Below, one piece after another: positions 32,240 to 42,904 of a stretch of DNA of 64,000 nucleotides (positions are counted from its first letter, which is position 1; each line of letters opens with the position of its first letter). The translations under genes were made by a program, and so were the position numbers. The notes under the pieces were generated by a model, which had not been told where the DNA came from, ran no database searches, and saw only the letters and a list, made by a program, of their open reading frames with translations. The stretch is taken from positions 1,162,427 to 1,226,426 of the forward strand of contig GG745329.1 in NCBI GenBank assembly GCA_000151295.1, read 5' to 3'. The stretch is from Allomyces macrogynus ATCC 38327 (lineage: Eukaryota > Blastocladiomycota > Blastocladiomycetes > Blastocladiales > Blastocladiaceae).

Positions 32240-34153
32240 ATGGCCGCCCCGACTGCGCCCTTGCTGGCACCCAGCCCCGGCTCGCCCGACGCGCCGCATA
32301 AGGCCGTGCGCGACCTCGCCGCTGCTGCGCGCCTGCTGCTGACCGCGCTCGTCGACGATGTCGACGACAACGACACCGACGACGCGCTCAACCGCCAGTA
32401 CGCCGATGTTTTGCGGTCATTTCACGCCGCGATCGCGGCTCTGTACACCGCCAAAGTCGATGTTTCCGCATGGTGCACGTTCCCCGACAACTTCCGCGCC
32501 GCGCTCGAGGCCGTTGTCGGCGGTCACGACGAAGAAGACGAGGATGCCGAGGCCGTGAGCGGCGCGCACTTGCACGGTCTGCTCACCACGACGGTGCGCG
32601 CCATGCACGACGCGCTGCAGGCCGCAGTTGACGACAATGACGGCGCGAGTGCGGCGACTGGGCCGGTGACGCAGCCTGGATCTGGATCTGGATCTGGATC
32701 GGTTTCAGGAGCGGCGTCTGGGACTGGATCGGCAGCGACACGCACCGTGCAAGAGCCTGCTTCGCCCCGCCAGCCGAAACCTGCTGCTGCTACCGCCCCC
32801 GCGCTGCCGGCACGACGACCAATGTCCCCGACGGTAACCGCGACCGTGACCCGCGCGCCGGCGCCCCTGGCCTCGCCCACGCGCGACCGACCGCTCCCAA
32901 CGGTCCCTGCGCCGGCAACGCCCGTGTCTATGCCGACCGCTCCTCCTCCAACTGCCGCGCCCGTACCGCGCCCGACATCTCCGCGCTCACCCATTCCCGC
33001 CACGTCCGGCACGGCCGCCGCATCGCGTTCGCCCGTGCGCAGCGCCCCAGTCACGGCGGCATCCTGCTCGCGCGCGACCTCGCCGCGGGCGGCCGCTCCA
33101 CCACCTCTGGCGCCCTCGACACCCGATCCCACATCTCCTGATACGACCGCGACCGCCGCTGCCGCGCAAGCGCTACAACAACTACGTCTCGACCTCGTCA
33201 CGATCCTCGCGACCCTTCCTTCCACCACCGGCGCGCCGCTGCCCTCGACCGTCGCTTCACAACTCGCGTCGATCCGGATGCACATCGACTCGGTCCTCCC
33301 GCCCTCCACTAATACGACCACGACCCTCCTGCCCACCGAACCCGCGTCCCCCACCACCGCCGCGCGGGACCACGTGACTCTCGCGCACCGACGCGTCTCG
33401 GCAGACCTCGCGTCGCTCGCCGACCGCGTCGACGACATGGCGGCCGTCGTCGACGCGTTGCGGCACGACATGGTCACTCGCGGCGCCGTGCCCGCGCACG
33501 CGGTGCTCGCCTACGCGAAAGCCGAACACGCCGGCGTGGCCGCCGCCGTGGAAGCCACGCGCGCCGCGGTTGCGCGGGAACGGCCCACGTGGAAGGCCGT
33601 CTGGGAAGCCGAGTTGCACCGGGTCGTGGAAGAACAGGAATTTCTCGACGCGGTGGTGGAACAAGTGAATGCGGTCGCTGACCGCGCGACGCAGGCCGAG
33701 GCCGTCGTCGCACAACTCGCGCGGGTCGCGGAACTGGCCGACCGGCATCCCCGCGCGGTCCTGCCGCGGCGGTCGTCGTCTGCGTCGGCGAGTTTGGGCT
33801 TTCCCGAGGATGACGAGGACGCGGGGCTCGCGACGGTCCTGCACGAATTGGCGACGGTGCTCGATGCGGATACGGCGGCGGCCGCGTCACCGCGGCGGGT
33901 GCGTGCGGTGCTGCGGACGGAGCGCGTGCGCGCGTGGGCGCGCCAGTTTCACCGGCCAATGTCGGCGTTTGGAGGCGAGTTGCGCGCGTTTTTGGGGTTG
34001 CCAGCCGATGACGAAGCGGCGGCAGGGGAGGGGGCCATGTCGCCGGGCGGGACGCGGTTAAGGGCGACGGGTGGGGTCGAGGCCGTGGAGCGCGCGCGTG
34101 CGGAACGGGATCGCGCGGTGCTTGCGGCGTTGGCCAAGGGCGGGGCAACGTGA
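32240..34153 (+). CDS. BUD6: Bud6/Aip3-family actin-polarity protein
   Basis: Intronless 637-aa protein. Bud6/Aip3 binds actin monomers and formins and promotes cable assembly at polarity sites. The N-terminal ~95 residues match the family's conserved helical region: AVRDLAAAARLLLTAL, then QYADVLRSFHAAIAALYTAK, VDVSAWCTFPDNFRAALEAV. A long Pro/Ser/Thr linker follows with a GSGSGSGS repeat near 32680. The C-terminal half is helical and contains the AIP3 signature block: ARERPTWKAVWEAELHRVVE, EEQEFLDAVVEQV. After it come helices and a Pro-Met-Ser segment. The antisense frames on both sides are artefacts. Assignment rests on two separate family motifs in the right order and spacing. The formin-binding residues were not checked. 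Confidence 0.75.
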   Translation: MAAPTAPLLAPSPGSPDAPHKAVRDLAAAARLLLTALVDDVDDNDTDDALNRQYADVLRSFHAAIAALYTAKVDVSAWCTFPDNFRAALEAVVGGHDEEDEDAEAVSGAHLHGLLTTTVRAMHDALQAAVDDNDGASAATGPVTQPGSGSGSGSVSGAASGTGSAATRTVQEPASPRQPKPAAATAPALPARRPMSPTVTATVTRAPAPLASPTRDRPLPTVPAPATPVSMPTAPPPTAAPVPRPTSPRSPIPATSGTAAASRSPVRSAPVTAASCSRATSPRAAAPPPLAPSTPDPTSPDTTATAAAAQALQQLRLDLVTILATLPSTTGAPLPSTVASQLASIRMHIDSVLPPSTNTTTTLLPTEPASPTTAARDHVTLAHRRVSADLASLADRVDDMAAVVDALRHDMVTRGAVPAHAVLAYAKAEHAGVAAAVEATRAAVARERPTWKAVWEAELHRVVEEQEFLDAVVEQVNAVADRATQAEAVVAQLARVAELADRHPRAVLPRRSSSASASLGFPEDDEDAGLATVLHELATVLDADTAAAASPRRVRAVLRTERVRAWARQFHRPMSAFGGELRAFLGLPADDEAAAGEGAMSPGGTRLRATGGVEAVERARAERDRAVLAALAKGGAT

Positions 34154-34821
34154 GTGAGAAAGATGGGTGGAGTGCGCCGAGTCTGGGCTGCGATGTGATG
34201 GTTTCGGGTGGGAACAGAATCGACTGCTTCTGCGGACAGGGAAACGTGACCGCGTGGTGGCTGCGCCACGATCACTGGCGCCCGATCGGCAACCGACCGC
34301 AAATGTGGAGCCAAGGAGAAGCGCGCAACGAAACAACCTCGCCCTCGACCGCGCCGGCCTGTGGAGCGGGTGCCGACTTTTAATACGTTAACTTGGGTGC
34401 AATGGCCGCGGCGGTGCACTGGTTGCCGTGAAAGCGCGTCGCGCGCAAAGGGGGCGTGTTCGTCGGTGGGAGTGAGTCGATAAACTCGCCCAACCGTTGC
34501 CGCTGCCAAGGCTCTTCACCCAGGCAGGCAAGATGCGCAACAGCAAGCTTTATGTACACGCGCGTTCCTTGAACGTGTTGTCGATGAAAGTCTTCAGTCT
34601 GGTCGGCCAGATTTATCATGAGGGTCTATCTGGTTTTGGCGATCAGTGCTTGTGTCGGTTGGGCTTGCTTGCACCACCTCCACCTCCTCCACGCCCAAAT
34701 CCACGTTGGGCTTGACAGCACCCTCGCTTCAGCTTTCTCTCCGCAATTTTCTTGCTCCTCCCTCCACCTCCGTCAAGGCCGACCCACCTGATTCGTGGGC
34801 CTGCCCCTAGATTTCTTCAAG
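34154..34821. other. intergenic region
   Basis: About 670 bases between BUD6 and the zinc-finger gene, A/T-richer around 34380-34630. It has C/T-rich blocks just before the next start (CACCTCCACCTCC). No gene supported. Confidence 0.35.
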
Positions 34822-36697
34822 ATGCAGTCGCCGCGCCCACTGCTCCAGCAACTGGCGCGCCCGCCCGCCATGTTCAGCTCCACTTCCACCAGCACCACGA
34901 CCGGCACCGCCAGCACCGCTGCCGCACGGCCCGCTGCCGGCCTGACCCTGCCACTCGGCCGCTTCTACCCGCTCACCATGGCCGGCATCGCGCTGCCGGG
35001 CCTGCCGCCCTTGGCCGCCGCCGGTGCCTTGTCCGCATCCTCGCTCGTTCCGACTCCATTTGCGCAATTCAAGGCCGCGGCACCGTTCCGTGCACCCACG
35101 CCGCCAGCCGCCGCCGCGGATGCCAAGGATAGCGAGGGATACATTGTCACTGAAGTACGGAATCTGTTTTGGAGCCGGATGGAGTTTGGCGAGGCAATGA
35201 TCACCGACCAGGGCCAGCGAGGTCGAATCCGTTTCGCCCGTGGACGTGTGTGCTCTGTTCTCGCTCCGCCTTGCCGCTCATGGTGAACCCGCGCGCGCTC
35301 GTCATCGTGCCCCACCACCGCGGCCCATCATGGGGTCTCAGGGGCGCACCGGGTGTGGTGGCACCTTCCACCTCGCGGGAACTCTGTGCGATGCTCGATG
35401 AGCGCGCGTGCGCGCGTGTTCAGCAAGGAAGGCGGGGTGCCGAGAACAAATGTGCCGCTCATGGGCCTGCCGGCCTACGCCGCCGCACCGCCGCCGCCGC
35501 CACGCTTGCTGTGCTCGCTCACCCGGAATGGCAAATGAAGTGAGTCGCGACTGACGTGGTCCCATTGATAGGAGGACCAAAAAATCGGCCTCGGGTACGC
35601 GCCCGGCACTATCAAACCCTTTGTCTGTCGCGGATGCTCGCGCCGGTGGAAGGCGCGCGAAGGGTTCGTTACGCACATGCCCGGGTGCCCGTGTCCGTAC
35701 CCGACCAAGGTCGCGGCCACCCTGGCCCGGGGCAAGGCGCGGTGGGCGGCCGCGGCGGCGATGCGCGCGCGGTCGCCGCCCGTGGCCAAGAAGTCCCGCC
35801 GCGGTCGGAATCGGCCGGGGGAGAACAAGGAGAACGTTCCGCCAAAGGATGCGACGGCGACGGCAACCCCGCCACGACCTGAGACTGCGGCCTCTGCGCC
35901 GATTGCGGAGCCGGTCGCGCAAGTGCAGGGAGGTCAGGCCGTGGACGCTACCCCGTCCGCCGCGACACTGCAGGCGCCGCGCAACACGGCCGCAGCCGCA
36001 ACGACGTCGCCTCCGCATATTGCCCCGTCGCAGCTCTCGTCGCTGATACTGCCCATGGACCCACGACTGCGCGTGTGGCGCCGTCCCGCGCCGGAACCCT
36101 CGACCGATGTCGAAATGACCGACGACGACGAGAACGAAATCGACGAATCCGACTCGGGCGCGACCAGCACGCCCGATGTGGCCAAGCGCCGGCGCACGGA
36201 ATCGTGGTCCCCTGCGACTCCGCACGGGACGCTTGCTAGCCCTGCATCGCTTCTCGCGCTCGGCGAGTACCTCGCGACCCCGGCAACCACGCCTTGCCCC
36301 GTGGGCGTGCGGCGTGCGGGCACCGACGCGTGGATGGGATCGCCGCTCACGTCGCCACGCGACGACGCGCCGCCGTCGCCTGATTTGTGGCAGTGGACTG
36401 CCGCGGCCGCGGGGAGGGTTGTCGGGACGGGGAGTTCCCTTTGGGCCGCGGCGGGGCTGGAAGACACGGTGCCGCTGCCGCCGCCGATGGACGATGCGAT
36501 GTCGCTGCTGCCGACGCCGATGAGCGATGCGATGTCGCTCATGTCCGAGGAAGCGCTGCGCGTGGATGCAGGGGCTGCAGGCTGGGACGAGACGTTTGAA
36601 GGTACGTTCTTGGACGTGGTGTTGTCGGTGTTGTCGGTTTGCGGATTTCGACTCATGACTTCGCGCTGCGTTGGTAGACATGATCTCGTTCGATTGA
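34822..36697 (+). CDS. C2HC zinc-finger protein with KEN box, function unknown
   Basis: Proposed exons 34822-35154, 35572-36601 and 36678-36697 (460 aa). The last intron (36602-36677, GTACGT...GTAG) leads to a tiny exon encoding the final residues of ...DETFEDMISFD. The first intron would be 417 nt (35155-35571), far longer than others here; the ORF-like stretch at 35290-35543 inside it may be an additional exon or a retained intron, so this part is uncertain. Features: Ala/Pro-rich N-terminus; a single finger CRGC-x12-HMPGC at about residues 129-148; then a basic KKSRRGRNRP segment followed at once by a canonical KEN box (NKENVPP, codons at 35827-35835); an acidic patch (TDDDENEIDES); a KRRR nuclear signal; and repeated DAMSLL/DAMSLM motifs near the C-terminus. 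A nuclear, cell-cycle-regulated protein is inferred. Confidence 0.58.
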
Positions 36698-37303
36698 TTC
36701 GCGTTGTCTCGTCGACTGCGATTCTCTTCAAGAGGCTCTTCGAACTTGCCGCTTTCCACTGGCCACTCGTGACCGCGACGTTGTCGACCGCATATTTTTT
36801 TGCCCCCATTTTTCGTCGTACCCTTCGACCAACCTTTCCCATCGCTCGTGCCAGAAAGAGCGCGATGTGCCCTTTTTGTTCTCCACCTTCTGGCTTGTGG
36901 TTTTGGGCGTGTATTTGTGATTTTCCGTTTGTGTGCTCTCTATCTGTCCTTAACTTTGATCACCCATTCACTCCGCGCTTCCACTTGTATGCACTTATCG
37001 CTCGCGTTGCTCACGCTGCTCTCCTTTGCGCCCTCCCACTGCCCCGCTTGCTCGAGCTGCGACGCCCTTGGCTCACTCGCACTGCGCCGCACCACATCCC
37101 CCCCGCTCCATGCCGATTCCCTCTGCGTCTTCCCCGCCTCCGCATCCCGCCCGTCTTGGACCATTTACATCCCATCAAAGATATAAGACAAATTGATCGT
37201 GGTCGTGTTCCCCCGTCCTTCGCCTCGCCACCTCCCGTTCATCGCCAAAGAAATCATATACGCTAAGTCTCGCCCCGCCGAGTGCCGCCGTCCCCCCACA
37301 CAA
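36698..37303. other. intergenic region between convergent genes
   Basis: About 600 bases, T/C-rich and clearly lower in GC than the genes on each side, between the stop of the zinc-finger gene and the stop of the minus-strand gene. No coding signal. Confidence 0.4.
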
Positions 37304-38094
37304 TCAGCGCCGCTGGTCCGCACCCTTGACATCATGATCGGTGTTGTCCTCCTCGTCGGCCGACAAGTCCTGCACGTCCGGCGCCGTGCGCACCGATTCA
37401 GTGCTCGTGATCACAAGCTTTGACTTGTCGAGGTCCTTGGCCGACTGCACGACCGTGACGAGGCTCTCGGGTACGGACCCTCCCTTGTCGATGCGGTTTG
37501 CTGGTGGGAGGTCGAATTGGGTCGAATTGATGCTCTGCGGAAGAACAGAGATCAGTCTGCGCATCAAAAGAGACCAAAGTCGCGTGGAAAGCAGGAAATA
37601 CGAACCACATCAGCGTCGTCTTGCGGACTCGACCGCGACCTGCGCATGTTGCTCACCGCGTCTCCACTCCGACTCCCCGACACGCCCGTCGACGACACCG
37701 GCGACGCGTCGCGCGTATTCTCCACCTCCTTTGCTGGCACCAGCGGCTCGGCATCACTCCCGCCCTTCTCCCTCTCCAACGTCCACGCGACCGCACTCAT
37801 CCGCAACGGCGACGCCGCCCGAGGCGCCGCGCGCCGTGGCGACCCGGGCGTCCCCACGACCCCCGACCCACTTCCACCGCCCAGTTCCGCGACCCCCGGC
37901 GCCACCGCCCCTGCCGCCGATGGCGCCTCACCCGGACCGGCGCTATTCCCGCGCGACATGGGCAACGATCTGAGCAAATTGCCGAGCCGGCTCGGGGACC
38001 GTGTCAGCGACGTGTGCGGTGGCCCGACCATCGCGGTGCGCAGCGACGACGACACCGACGCGACCGACCCGCGCGTCCCTGCCGCGGCGCCCAT
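37304..38094 (-). CDS. small Ser/Ala-rich protein, unknown function
   Basis: Minus-strand exons 38094-37606 and 37534-37304 (239 aa), separated by a 71-nt intron (GTTCGT...CGCAG). The second exon has ordinary composition (TQFDLPPANRIDKGG, then VTVVQSAKDLDKSKLVI) and an acidic tail (SADEEDNTDHD). The first exon is Ser/Gly/Ala-rich with several SR dipeptides. A plus-strand frame over 37640-38143 is also open and similarly biased. I prefer the minus strand because the splice joins coding-like sequence without a frame break. No family recognised; it may be disordered. Confidence 0.45.
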
Positions 38095-38517
38095 GCGCCC
38101 CACCGTCCCATTCGCCGCCGCCGCTGCCGCCGCCGTCGTGTGATGCGTGCCGCCTCGACTATCTACTTCGCGTTGCAGTTATCCGGACCGGTATCGGCTC
38201 GTGGCTTATTTTTTTTGTTGAGGTGAGTTTTGGAATTTGTTTTTTTTTTTTTCTTTTTTTCTTTTCTNNNNNNNNNNNNNNNNNNNNNNNNNNNNNNNNN
38301 NNNNNNNNNNNNNNNNNNNNNNNNNNNNNNNNNNNNNNNNNNNNNNNNNNNNNNNNNNNNNNNNNNNAACTAAAAAATAGGAGTAATTCCTTGTTTAGAG
38401 GGTTGGGGCCATTATAGCAACAAAAAAAAATTTTTTTCTTTTTGGCCCAGCGCGCGTTATTTTTTTTACGAGTAAAAGAGCACAAGTCCCATACACACCG
38501 CCTCTCCGGTTAACAGC
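38095..38517. other. A/T-rich region containing a scaffold gap
   Basis: Left of the gap is a T/C-homopolymeric tract (38203-38267). On the right is an A/T-rich stretch with an A9T7 inverted repeat (about 38421-38436). Both differ sharply from the GC-rich surroundings. No gene seen. Confidence 0.45.
38268..38367. other. scaffold gap, exactly 100 N
   Basis: Exactly 100 N, a placeholder for unknown length, joining a T-rich tract to an A/T-rich sequence. Confidence 0.95.
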
Positions 38518-41500
38518 TTATTTACCATGCGCGCCGCGTTCGGCGGCCTCGGCTTTCCGTTTCGCGTCGGCGGCTTTGCGTTCCGCCAAGAGTTGCTGGA
38601 ACCGGTCGACCATGGCGGGGTATTCGGTGAGGATCTGGTTGAAGTCTTGCTTGCGGAGCACGCAGAGGGTCGTGTCGCGCACGGTCTTGGCGGTGGCGGT
38701 GCGCCGCGAGTCGGGCTCGAGGAGCGCGATTTCGCCAAAGAAGCCGCCGGCGTGGAGGGTCACGAGGACTTTGGATTCGTCGGGGGGTAAGATTTCAACG
38801 GCGCCGTCGCGGATGAAGTAGCATTCGGACCCCGATTCGCCGGCTTTGCAGATCTGTTTGAGAAGGACGGGTGAGTGTGGGGTTGCAAGGAGGGGGAGAA
38901 GCGAGGTGGAGAGTGGAGGAGGGTGGAGAAGAGGGAGAACAACGCAAAGAAGAGAACGTACATAGAACCCGGACTGCACGGTGATCGTCGTGATTCGCTC
39001 AGCGAGCGCGACGCGGAACGCATGGTCCGTGTCGGCAAACAAGGGCACTTTCGCAATCAGGTCGAGGTAGAGGTGCGTGAAGACTTCGGCGCGCAGCGAC
39101 TTGGGCCAGCTCTTGAAAAGTCCATCGGCGTCGCCGCCCTTCTTGTGCGCCCAGTCCTTTTCCTCTTGCGTGAGCAATTTGCGCTGCAGCTCGCGCGGGA
39201 AACGATACTGGATCAGGTAGCTGCGCAGGTAGGTGCGTCGTGCGAGTCGTTCCTTGGCTAACGGTCGGTGGGGAGGGGGCGACATCAGTTGAGAAATCAC
39301 AGGAGGGGCGGCAAGCGTCGGATGCTCGTGGACGCACCGGCTTTTTCAAACCCGGCTTGCGAGTCGAAACTGCGCACGATCGCGGCCAGGTTGCCAAACA
39401 GTGCGCCGTAAATCAAGACTACAGGCCAGTTGGATATCGTGGTCAGGTGGAGTAGAAACAGAGGGCATGGCAGAGAATGGTCGACGAACCCGCGGCCAAC
39501 ATTTCGAATGTCTACACCCGGATTCAAGGCAGGTCAGCGAGAGAAATCCTCACATCACCAACGTTGCAAGACGCACCTGGTACTTGACCTCAATCGTCGC
39601 GCGCACTTCCCGTGGAATAAAGAACAGGCTCTTCTGCGCCTCAAACAGGTTACGCCAGAACCGGTAATCAAACGCCGTCGGCGCCGTCGGGTTCGCGCTA
39701 TCCGCATCGACCAAGTACCGCTCAATGTACCGGTTCGTATCGCCACAGTGCGCCTCCAAGGTCCAAAACACCGACGCGTTCAGGTTCGACACGACAAACG
39801 AGAAGCACAGGCACTTGATGAGCCGTCCAACGAGGTGCGAGATGCCCGGCACGCGCACCGCCGAGTACCAGAACATGGTCGATGTTGTGTGCAGCAGCCG
39901 CAGCCACCGCACGCAGGTATAGACGGTCAGTGCGACGGGAATCTCGTGTGCGTGGTACATGAATCGTTGCTCGACTGGTGCTGTTGTAGCCGGAGGCGCA
40001 ATGGACCCGTCGGTGAGGACGGAGATCGCGCCGGAACACTCGAGCAGCGGCGAGTCGTTGTTGGCCCACATGACGACGATCGGCCAGTCAAATGGGATGC
40101 ACGCGACGAGTTTGGCCCAATTGACCCAGTCGCTCATGAACAGCTGCCGTTTCTCGCGCGCTTCCGTGACGATAATGCCGTACTCGTCCACCTTGGGCCG
40201 GACCACGTCGAGGAGCGTCGAGAGAATCAGGATCAGGTCAAGCACAAACCACCGGATTACGTAGCTGGGCAGGTAATCACACTTGAAGGAAGCCGTTATC
40301 GGGATCAGGAACTGGAGGCATCGCGGTTTCGACATGAGTTCATCCATTGTTCAAGCAGTCCAACAGGTGGAGAAGCGCGGGGGACGAACCGACCAGCATC
40401 AAGACGTGAATTGTGCGAATCGCCACGTCCCACCACCGCCAAAAAAGCGCGTGCGGGTTCGACTTGGTGTTTTCCCAGGAGTCATGAAATCGACGGTATA
40501 CGGTGCGCTGCAAATTGGAAACCGTGCATCACAGATTAGTCGGATGTTGAGCATCACGGCCATCATTTGCAATCACAGAACGAACCAAGATCATGTCGGT
40601 CGTATCGCGGTACCACTCCTGCGCGGCACGAGCCCACTCGTTGAGCGCGCTCATCTCACCCGGGTCGCCCTCAACGTCCTCCATTCCGGATGCGTTTGCG
40701 AGCGACGGTGGGATCCCGTTGCCAGCGAGATCGTCGGGCGCGAGCCACGTCGTCGAAACGACCGGCCCAGGCTCCCCTCGTGCGTCAGTGATCGGCGCCT
40801 TGGACGCGGACGCGCGCGATGCTCGGCGTGACCCGAGGTCTGCGCCGCCGCTCGTAGCCGCAGGCTGTGAGCCCGTCGTCGGATCAGCGGGGGCAAATGG
40901 CAGGATCGCGTTTGGGACCATCGCTTGGTGTGCGGGCAGGTAAGCAGCACTCGTGGTCGGTGAGACGGCCGCGGCCACGCCGGCCGTGATCGATCGCGGT
41001 AGCGTCAATTCGGCGGTCTGGGCGCGCGGCGGCGGATTCGCGTCTTGCGGGAGGGCGGGAAGCTGCGACGAGGACGAAGGCGGCGTCGAGGGCGCGTCGG
41101 CGGTCGCGGCCGCGTCTTCTTCGTCGACGGTGCCGAGCACGTCCGAGACGGCAACGAGCATCAGGTGCCGTGAGGGGTTCCTGCGGACCGCGGCGTTGCC
41201 GCCCACTATAATTGGGTGGAGGTGGGGGACAGGTAAATACAGGGCGCGATCATAGCGGCGGCACACGTGGGAAGGATCGGGACATACGGGACGGGACCGT
41301 GAGCGCTGCGCTCGATACAACATCGTGCGCGGCATCTGCGATCAGGTCATTATTGCTCGCAGCAGCGGCAGCGGCAGAAGCGGCAGACGCGGCAGCAGCG
41401 GCATCGCCGCCGCTCGACCGACGCTGGCCCAAAAAATCGAACGCAACGGCCTCCCCACCGCCGCCAAGCGGTGGTGCCGCGGCATTGGCGGGCGGACGCG

Positions 41501-41930
41501 GCGCGCGGTCGATCGAGACGACAGGTGTTGGACGCGGCGAGGGTTCCCTGGATCGAGCTGGACTTGGCGACGGCAGAGCGGCGCCGTCTAGGGCGTTCGC
41601 ATCCCCCTGCACGGCGTGGCCAGTGTTGGTGCCTTCTTGCGGCGGTGGCACCAAGCTCGCAAACGACTCGAGCACGCTGCCAAACGTTTCGTGCGAAAGC
41701 GTTGTGCTCGGCGACGGCGGTGCGACCATGGGTAGCAGGGCACCGCCGGCCGCGGGCGTGCTGTTGGAGCGGACGAGGGCGGGGACAGTCACCATGGGGG
41801 CCAGCTGGGAGGCGCACATGGCCGCGTCGGGATTGGGTGCCGTTGCAGTGGTGGTGGGCGGGGGTGCCGTGCTTGGCACCCGTGCAGCCCCTGCGACTGG
41901 CCTAGGAGATGCGTAGCGCGACAACGACAT
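38518..41930 (-). CDS. cyclic-nucleotide-gated channel with C-linker and CNBD
   Basis: Eight minus-strand exons: 41930-41288, 41205-40586, 40507-40394, 40311-39577, 39511-39490, 39418-39338, 39257-38962 and 38853-38518. They splice in frame to 948 aa. All introns are GT-AG, 65-108 nt, with donors GTATGT, GTTCGT, GTCGGT, GTGCGT, GTGCGT and GTACGT-like. The N-terminal ~390 residues are Ser/Pro/Ala-rich. S1 (WDVAIRTIHVLMLFLIPITA), S2-S3 (VIRWFVLDLILILSTLLDVV, ACIPFDWPIVVMW), S4-S5 (VRWLRLLHTT; CLCFSFVVSNLNASVFWTLE) and S6 (FEMLAAVLIYGALFGNLAAI) are visible. They are followed by a C-linker (RTYLRSYLIQYRFPRELQ) and a CNBD: ICKAGESGSECYFIRDGAVE, GGFFGEIALLEPDSRRTATA with the phosphate-binding FGEIALL and Arg. 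The pore loop before S6 has neither GYG nor the GE of animal CNG filters. Exon 5 is only 22 nt. In zoosporic fungi such channels act in cGMP-linked light and motility signalling; that role is inferred. Confidence 0.85.
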
Positions 41931-42904
41931 GGCCGAGGATGTTCGCGGCAGTGCCGGTGGTCGGCGCGGGAGCGCTGTCGATAACAGAGACGCAGGAGTC
42001 GCCGAAGGTGAGGGTGCGCAGATGGGTGCGCAAGGCCGAGCGAGAGTGATCGGAGAGCGAGCATCATCAACTTGGCTCGTAGGCAGCGCTGCTCGTTGCA
42101 ACCGCTCGCCCCGGCGACGCGCACCTCGGTCGTCGTCCCGCGTCGTTCACTGCGCTGGACTTCGGGTGCTCCCATTCTCCTCACATTGTTCGTCGACAAG
42201 TGATGCTAAATTATTAATCGTCACTTCTTGCCGCTTGGTCTGCCACCGTCATGACCACGTCATGTCTCCCACGGCGTCCCTCCATCGCCATCCGAGGTCA
42301 TGCTGGATCCGCCTCTCCTGCCGCCGCTGTCACGCATCAAAGCGCACACGAATGAAACTATAGCAAGTCACGAAAGATATTCTGCTGGCCCTGCGAGGCC
42401 TTGCGAGGCCTTGCGCGACGAGGTCAGGCGAGTCAAACTGATCCGCAACCGCGAGCACGACGAGTGGGCCATAGATGGAGCAGATGTGGTTGTTGCTGGC
42501 GAGGTGCTTCTCGCAGCGTCCCTTCCTTTGGGCACGCAGACCGGCCTTGAGCCCGTCCCCGTGTGCTGACCCGCCGCTCACAGCGCCCCATGTAGCCCGT
42601 TCCCCGCCGATGCCCTGGCCCACGAGTGTTATTTTGCTCCAAACCCATGGATGAATCGAGCTCGACTTGGGCGCTGCCTGTGTCTTCCTTGGTTCTTGGT
42701 TGCGTGTCGCTGCCGAAATTGAAGATTGGTTTCTGGCTGAGTGCGACTTGTGGGAGCTGCCCTTGCCAATGCGTATGTATGTGCGCGACAGGGTGCAGCA
42801 CTGCGTGAAGCGCATTCACAAGGTGGAGATGCATTGGAGCACGATTCTATCCAAGCTGGCGGGGATATCCACATCAATCACAATTAACTGCAAGACCCAT
42901 TTGA
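41931..42904. other. intergenic region
   Basis: About 970 bases between the start of the channel gene and the stop of the next minus-strand gene. Contains a short direct repeat (GCGAGGCCTT twice, about 42396-42415). No gene supported on either strand. Confidence 0.35.

Noticed and set aside
37517..38143. 208-codon plus-strand ORF opposite the small Ser-rich gene
   Set aside because: Also coding-like, but the minus-strand frame splices cleanly into a second exon of normal composition; kept as an alternative only.
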